A DNA stretch of 64,000 bases, from assembly GCA_050014015.1 (NCBI GenBank), contig JBEKEC010000032.1, positions 1 through 64,000 of the forward strand, written 5' to 3'. This document shows, in pieces, positions 58,941 to 64,000 of the stretch. A program made the position numbers and the translations under genes. The DNA is from PALSA-1353 sp050014015 (lineage in GTDB: Bacteria; Planctomycetota; Phycisphaerae; Tepidisphaerales; Tepidisphaeraceae). Each line of letters starts with the position of its first letter. Positions within the stretch are counted from its first letter, which is position 1. Under the pieces are notes generated by a model. The model saw only the letters and a list, made by a program, of their open reading frames with translations, ran no database searches and was not told the origin of the DNA.

Positions 58941-61900
58941 TCACGTGTCAATTTGAATAATGTTCTCAGTTAGCGCAAGTGCCGCTTCAAACTCGGCTTT
59001 CTTGATTCGGACACCTCCGGGCCGGTAACGGCTCTCCACTCTGGAAAATGAAGAAACCTCAACTCCATTGATCGAGATACGCTTGACCGACCGCGCGTTA
59101 CCTGACCGCCTAAACTGGTAACGCACCTTGCGGCCATTATGCGCCATTTCGCAGCAGATTCCGTTGAACTCGCGCGGCAAAACGGGATCAAATTCCATGC
59201 AATCGAAGTGTCGGCGTAATCCAAAGAGGTGCCGTATCACCAGATTCGCATAAACCCCGGGTCCGCTGGAATAGATCCGCCAACCACCCTCCACGGGGAT
59301 TTTTCCCTCGCGAAGTTTGTCGTAGTCTCTGGAGGCTTCATATCGATCTTTGAACGCCGCATCGGAACTACTGAAATAACAATTTCGCTGTCGGGGCAGG
59401 GCGTTTTTCACTACGTCCGTCACGTTGATGGGGTTTACCAGCGCCAACGCATGCAGAAGGTCTTGTGAAAGCCCCATGGCGGCAAGGGCCTCTGCGTAAC
59501 GCAAATGCGCATGGACGTATTGCAGCCCGATCTCGCGCCCGAAAAAGGCTGCGGATTCAGAGCGGTGGAAGACGAGTTCTCGGCCACCCTGGTAAACCGT
59601 CGGCCGGTCCATCAGGCGAGCTCCGTCCGGGAAAAGCAGGTGTTTTTTCACCAGGCCCATGTGATGTTTGGCTTGCTGGGGCGAAAAGATTCCGCTGAGG
59701 ATGCCGCGGGTAATCGAAATCAGCCTGTATTGAATTCCCGTTTGCGAATCGGAGGGATGCAGCAGGTAATGGGGGGCGCGAGTCGGATCCGGATCAAAAA
59801 TTGCAAAACCCGCGACCACCCCGTCCGGCATCAAATACCGCTGAAAATCGGCCTTGATTTGAGCGGCCGTCTCGGCTGCCATCGCCGCACGCTCTTCTTC
59901 TCCAAATCGCGCCAGCGCCGCGGCGTATCGACGCAGCGTGTGATACATCAGGGCCACGGTCCAGGAGCTTGCCATTCGATCGCCGAGGGTGGGGGTGGTC
60001 GGTTGGAGCGAATCGTCCCAATCGCCCTCGCCGTAGCGGGGCAACGACAATCCGGGAAGGAACTGCTCGTGCATTCTCTGCATCAGCCGGTCCACGTGCT
60101 GCACGATCGTTTCGCGCTCTTGGCCTCGTTCGAACGTCTCGTCGTCGGTGTAGGGCGCCGTGTGCTGAAGGACGTCGCCATCGTTGGTGTGTTCCAAGTA
60201 ATCGCACAAAGCCTTCAAGGGCCAGATTAGAATATCGCCGTGAGAGGTGCTGGCTTGGATCTGGTGGAAGGGGGGAAACATGAACCACTGGGGCCAATCC
60301 CCGCGGCGGCAATATTGTTGTGAAAACAGCTCGTGGATGATGTTTTTCACGACATCGGCCCGGTCATAGCTGAGCAGGAATTCCACCGGACCCTGACAGA
60401 CATCGCGCACGCCCCAGGCGCCGCCGTTCGCCTGTTCCAAGCCGCGGGGGACGCTAAGATGAATGATTGCATTGTGGGCGAACCAAACCAAGGCGTCCTG
60501 AATCTCGGCAGCCCTGGCCGACGATGGGGAGAAAATGCGGATTTCTGGAGCAGCGTTCTTCCAAAATCGGCCGGAACCGACTGAGTGGAGCGGTGATTCA
60601 GTTGCGACTGATTCGTATTTTGCGCACAACGAGTTCGCGCGGCTGGTGTCGTCCATCATGCCGAAAAAACAGAGGGAAAACGAAGCTGTTGGACGGGAGC
60701 GTATCGCAAAATAGGGCAGCGGAGGCGATCCCTGAGCCCGTTCGATCAATTCTTCGCCGCCGATCGTGTCAATTGCCTGCCGCGTGGAGCTGACCGCATG
60801 GAACGCTATGGCCGGCATTCGTTCGGCCAGAAGCGAGCGGCGATCCGGCAAAATGATGATCCGCGCTCGCTGGGAGTCGATCGACAACGATGGAGACGAA
60901 TCGTATTCGTGGGGACCGGCCGATATTTCGCCACAAAACAGCAATTCCACCGTGTGCTTGTCCGAGTGGACAGAAAATATGAAAGCGGCATCTTCGTCCG
61001 ATGCCTGGCAGGTGACGGTCAAAAGGTTTCGGTTGCCCTTGTAATACCAGCGGCAAAAATTGAGCCCCATCTCGTAGGCAGATGGCACCCCTAGGAGCTT
61101 CCAGGGATCGGTTGGGCGCTGGCGTACGAATATTCGCAGGCCGCAGGATCGGACGATGTTGAGAGAATCTCGAACGCCTGACAGGAACTTGCCCAAGACC
61201 GTGTTGCCCAAGGCCATTTGCCCAGCAAAAATGCCGGCAGCGTAGCTCGTGCAGGACATGACTTCGGCATCAGGCATTAGCCCTTGCCCTGAACGCATGA
61301 TATGTCCATGGGGACGAACACTGACCAACTCCTTGGATTTGAGCACGACATGTCGAGAATCCGCGCCGAAGAAGAAGGAAAGTCGTCGGCGACCGTCAAA
61401 TTCCTCGTGTCGGAGCGGGCTGGGGAAGCATTTGCGAATCTCGCCTTCTTCGAAGTCCTTTGCCTGAAACAGCTCTGCCGTGTGAAAGAGACCACGAATT
61501 GGCGTGCGCGCCGGGACGATTGTCCGATCGGGAGCGCCGGCCATTTTTTCGCACGCCAGGCGTAGTTTTCGCAGCGCGCGACCGTCGATGTCGGCCGCGG
61601 ATGATGGCTGCGGATGGTCGGCGGAAAAAAAGGCGAAGAAGCTCCAGGAATGCGAATCGCCGGGGGAGATTTCAACAGGGTTGGATTGAATCGCGGCACA
61701 TCCCGCCTCGTATTGCCGAACGCACTGGCCGATGGTCTCCAACGACAGGGCCGTGGGAATGCCCGTGGCCTTGTACGTGACTCCAAAAAAATCGAAGGCA
61801 TCTGTACAGAACCCCGCGCACGCGGGAAAACAACCGTGAAGAAGCCACGGATGCTTGTTTTGGCCTTGGGGAAGGTTCTGCCGGGTCATCAGCAAATGAC

Positions 61901-62444
61901 CCAATTCGGCATGAGGAACGGCAAAATGATCCAGATATTGGGAGATGTATCGCTCGTTGTTTCGCACCTGGGCGCGTTCGGCCAGGCCAATGTCCTGAAT
62001 CAGTACGGCATCGCAATTGACGGCATTAGCCGTGCAATTCTCAATTGCAACTTGAAAAACCCACGCGTCGCCGTGAGGCACCCAGCAAGTGCAGCGATAG
62101 TGGATCCCGCGCCAGGCCCCTGTCCAGAGGAATCGATCCCGACTCGCGGCAAAATCGCCGCGCGCGCCAGGCCCAATGATTTCCACAAATGAATAACCGC
62201 CATTTTCACGGATTCGCAGGTAAATTCGGTGGATTCCCCCGGCAACCGGGCTGGCCAGGACCTGGTTGATTAGAATGTCGCCGCGCTCGATCGCATAGAT
62301 GCAACCGTTCGGCAGCGCCTTGATGGTGACGCCATCTTCAGAGCCAAGGACATGCGCGTGAAAGTCGGATTCATCGGCAAGCTCGAACTGCCCGTGCTCC
62401 GGTGTAATCGCCGGCGCTAGATCATCGATTGATATTTCGCCCAA
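58941..62444 (-). CDS. GH94 phosphorylase, probably 1,2-beta-oligoglucan phosphorylase
   Basis: A 1167-aa enzyme with TTG start after GGAG. No signal peptide, so cytoplasmic. The GH94 landmarks are NGGAWGVRDVCQGPVEFLL near 680, the acid catalyst region YGEGDWDDSLQPTTP near 808 and YSSGPGVYANLVIRHLFGL near the end. Cellobiose phosphorylases have about 810 aa and cyclic-glucan synthases about 2800; the length of about 1100-1170 is that of the 1,2-beta-oligoglucan phosphorylase branch (as in Listeria innocua), which splits sophoro-oligosaccharides to glucose 1-phosphate. Context with GH144, GH3 and ABC genes agrees. An operator-like site lies 120 bases upstream. Confidence 0.82.
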   Translation of the reverse strand: MGEISIDDLAPAITPEHGQFELADESDFHAHVLGSEDGVTIKALPNGCIYAIERGDILINQVLASPVAGGIHRIYLRIRENGGYSFVEIIGPGARGDFAASRDRFLWTGAWRGIHYRCTCWVPHGDAWVFQVAIENCTANAVNCDAVLIQDIGLAERAQVRNNERYISQYLDHFAVPHAELGHLLMTRQNLPQGQNKHPWLLHGCFPACAGFCTDAFDFFGVTYKATGIPTALSLETIGQCVRQYEAGCAAIQSNPVEISPGDSHSWSFFAFFSADHPQPSSAADIDGRALRKLRLACEKMAGAPDRTIVPARTPIRGLFHTAELFQAKDFEEGEIRKCFPSPLRHEEFDGRRRLSFFFGADSRHVVLKSKELVSVRPHGHIMRSGQGLMPDAEVMSCTSYAAGIFAGQMALGNTVLGKFLSGVRDSLNIVRSCGLRIFVRQRPTDPWKLLGVPSAYEMGLNFCRWYYKGNRNLLTVTCQASDEDAAFIFSVHSDKHTVELLFCGEISAGPHEYDSSPSLSIDSQRARIIILPDRRSLLAERMPAIAFHAVSSTRQAIDTIGGEELIERAQGSPPLPYFAIRSRPTASFSLCFFGMMDDTSRANSLCAKYESVATESPLHSVGSGRFWKNAAPEIRIFSPSSARAAEIQDALVWFAHNAIIHLSVPRGLEQANGGAWGVRDVCQGPVEFLLSYDRADVVKNIIHELFSQQYCRRGDWPQWFMFPPFHQIQASTSHGDILIWPLKALCDYLEHTNDGDVLQHTAPYTDDETFERGQERETIVQHVDRLMQRMHEQFLPGLSLPRYGEGDWDDSLQPTTPTLGDRMASSWTVALMYHTLRRYAAALARFGEEERAAMAAETAAQIKADFQRYLMPDGVVAGFAIFDPDPTRAPHYLLHPSDSQTGIQYRLISITRGILSGIFSPQQAKHHMGLVKKHLLFPDGARLMDRPTVYQGGRELVFHRSESAAFFGREIGLQYVHAHLRYAEALAAMGLSQDLLHALALVNPINVTDVVKNALPRQRNCYFSSSDAAFKDRYEASRDYDKLREGKIPVEGGWRIYSSGPGVYANLVIRHLFGLRRHFDCMEFDPVLPREFNGICCEMAHNGRKVRYQFRRSGNARSVKRISINGVEVSSFSRVESRYRPGGVRIKKAEFEAALALTENIIQIDT

Positions 62445-62563
62445 TGGGTAACTCCAAACCGCGGATGCTTAGTCGATCGCAGCGAGGCTTTTTCTGATAT
62501 TCCAGATCAAGCCTCCAATTCAACAGGATCGAGTTGAGCGGCCGATCGGCAATTCTAGGCTAA

Positions 62564-62579
62564 GGGAAAGCGGTTACAA
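62564..62579. promoter_or_regulatory. LacI-type operator, site 2 (upstream of GH94)
   Basis: GGGAAAGCGGTTACAA keeps the core AAGCGGTTACA of site 1 but has lost one half of the palindrome's outer arm. Confidence 0.6.
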
Positions 62580-62812
62580 GCTAATTCATCATTTTTGCCA
62601 ATGCGCCGGTTCTCACCGATGCGGCAAGGGAGAGCGGGGCCCGGATCAGAGAGTCGTGGGACCGAGCACAACACGGTGGTCGGAAGGATTGCAGACGGTT
62701 TTTCAGTGGAATCAGCATGAATTGGAAATCTGGGGGGAGCCCGGTTTGTTCTCCGGTGACGATGCGGCGCCGGCCAATTTGCCGAAATATCGCGCGTCCG
62801 ATAATTTTTCCC

Positions 62813-62840
62813 TTGACAGAAGATCGCGAAGTGAGAAAAT
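62813..62840 (+). promoter_or_regulatory. Probable promoter of the last gene
   Basis: TTGACA (62813-62818) and GAAAAT (62835-62840) are spaced by 16 bases. The operator site 3 overlaps the end of the -10 and the start point, suited to repression. Confidence 0.55.
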
Positions 62841-62854
62841 GAAAGCGGTTACAT
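62839..62854. promoter_or_regulatory. LacI-type operator, site 3 (upstream of the last gene)
   Basis: ATGAAAGCGGTTACAT differs from site 1 at a single base, and lies over the predicted -10/start region of the divergently placed last gene. Confidence 0.75.
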
Positions 62855-62943
62855 TTGTACAATGAATGCGGTGAGAGAAAGTGTCAATACGGGCGTGCGT
62901 CGCACGCTGGAGATTCACATCCAATAAGAGCAGAGGAGGCATA

Positions 62944-64000
62944 ATGCGTAATCGTCTTGGAAAGAAAACCGAATTGCTGGGCGGTGCGGCGGCGCTCGTG
63001 GTTTCCACAATGGTTTTGCCGGCTGGCGCGACTAATCTTCTGGTTAATCCCGGTTTTGAAAGCCCGACCAGCAACACCAACCCCAACACGGCGGTTACGG
63101 ATTGGACACTTTATGGGAGCGAGTGCCGGGCGAACTACCAAAACCACACCGCCGGCGGCGAATGGAGTATTTGGGAACAGACATTTGAGCCGTTCGGTGG
63201 CGTCCAGCAGGTTGTCGGCAGTATTACTGCCGGAACCGACTACACTCTGAGCTGCTGGGAATATTTTGAGGCTAATTATCCGACCACCGGTGCGGTTGGG
63301 GACCTCGAGTTGACGTGGTATGGCCCCGGGACGATTGGTGGGGGGGCACCGCCGATTGGCACACCGGCCGAAACACTCATTCAACCGAATACGGTGACGA
63401 CACTTACTTGGACTCAATATTCCATCACCAACGCAGTTGCTCCGGCTGGGGCGACCCAGGTGTTGGTGAGTTTCGACTTCACCAATGGTAGCAACCAACC
63501 CGGACAAATTGGGGGTTTCGTCGATGATGCGGACCTCGAAGGCGCCGGCATTCCGCCGACCACCGCAGAGTGGGCCGTTAACTCCAGTGGCGACTGGAAC
63601 GCCTCGGGGAACTGGACCACCGGTTCGATACCCAACGGGGCTGGGCTGGAAGCCGATTTTTTCAGCGCGATCACCTCGAATACGACCGTCTATACCAACG
63701 TTCCAATCGTCGCGGGCACGCTGCATTTTAATAACGCCAACGAATATGAGATCACCGGAACTGGTAATCTGACGTTGCAAGCCACCGGTTCGAACAGCGC
63801 GATGGTGGAGGTCGATCAAGGAATGGACGAGCTCGATTTGCCGCTGACCATCGCCAGCAATACGGTGTTCAATGTCGCCCCCACCGCAACCCTGGTAGTT
63901 GGCAATCCGGTGACGATCAATTCTGGCAAGACATTGTCACAAGAGGGTACCGGGACGGTGACTTATCAATCGATCATCACCGTGCTGAGCGGCGGCGCCC
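62944..64000 (+). CDS. Exported carbohydrate-locus protein, cut by the window end
   Basis: An open frame of at least 352 codons from ATG 62944 (after GGAGG) running off the window. It starts with a signal peptide (ELLGGAAALVVSTMVLPAGA), then a lectin/CBM-like segment (LLVNPGFESPTS, DYTLSCWEYFEANYPTTG) to about 200, then a beta-strand module (EWAVNSSGDWNASGNWTTG, TLHFNNANEYEITGTGNLTL, IASNTVFNVAPTATLVVGNP). The module is closely similar to residues about 985-1130 of the 1380-aa GH144-type protein. It is probably a surface glucan-binding or degrading protein of the same regulon; the catalytic part, if any, lies outside. Confidence 0.8.
   Translation, partial: MRNRLGKKTELLGGAAALVVSTMVLPAGATNLLVNPGFESPTSNTNPNTAVTDWTLYGSECRANYQNHTAGGEWSIWEQTFEPFGGVQQVVGSITAGTDYTLSCWEYFEANYPTTGAVGDLELTWYGPGTIGGGAPPIGTPAETLIQPNTVTTLTWTQYSITNAVAPAGATQVLVSFDFTNGSNQPGQIGGFVDDADLEGAGIPPTTAEWAVNSSGDWNASGNWTTGSIPNGAGLEADFFSAITSNTTVYTNVPIVAGTLHFNNANEYEITGTGNLTLQATGSNSAMVEVDQGMDELDLPLTIASNTVFNVAPTATLVVGNPVTINSGKTLSQEGTGTVTYQSIITVLSGGA

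Overview
The window reads as chromosomal DNA from a planctomycete, most likely of the Phycisphaerae/Tepidisphaera kind. The signs are a LEPR-XLL export motif, planctomycete-type dockerin repeats, PEP-CTERM proteins, a prepilin-like protein of the DUF1559 kind, a DUF1580 protein, a fused PP2C-Ser/Thr kinase, many GTG/TTG starts and high GC. kdsA indicates a Gram-negative-type outer membrane. No rRNA is present. There is one intact tRNA (Pro, TGG).

Layout. 0-0.5 kb: right end of an IS256-type element and a gene it seems to have truncated. 0.9-5.6 kb: mutS and a Tim44/zinc-ribbon/TerB membrane protein. 5.6-8.3 kb: repeat-rich DNA around a frameshifted SUMF1-like PEP-CTERM gene. 8.3-13 kb: PL22-like lipoprotein, double DUF3467 protein, mutL and rlmB. 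13-18.8 kb: an operon of two WXG100-like proteins, a 343-aa partner and a 1387-aa FtsK/EccC-type ATPase, which looks like a minimal type VII-like secretion cassette. 19-25 kb: HAD phosphatase, decayed IS1182-type element, amt and an APC permease. 25-36.5 kb: PP2C-kinase, GxxExxY protein among palindromic repeats, kdsA, lipid kinase, double-CXXCG protein, PH-domain protein, hpt, GH42, a flagellar-rod-like protein, GNAT, and a DAHP synthase behind what looks like a classical attenuator with an aromatic-rich leader peptide. 36.8-37.8 kb: alcohol dehydrogenase. 37.9-43.4 kb: an integrative island in tRNA-Pro, with integrase, small genes and a displaced tRNA 3' end at the far side. 44.1 kb to the end: a carbohydrate locus.

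The carbohydrate locus is the clearest functional unit. It holds a GH3 beta-glucosidase, two ABC sugar permeases, a solute-binding protein, two PF10091/GH144-type enzymes (one a 1380-aa LEPR-XLL/dockerin protein), a PEP-CTERM protein, a prepilin-like protein, a LacI regulator, a long GH94 phosphorylase and the start of another exported protein. The combination fits import and breakdown of beta-1,2-glucan (sophoro-oligosaccharides). Three near-identical 16-bp operator-like sites, in front of lacI, the GH94 gene and the last gene, suggest one LacI regulon.

All family names rest on reading motifs by eye; no database search was run. Residue positions are approximate.
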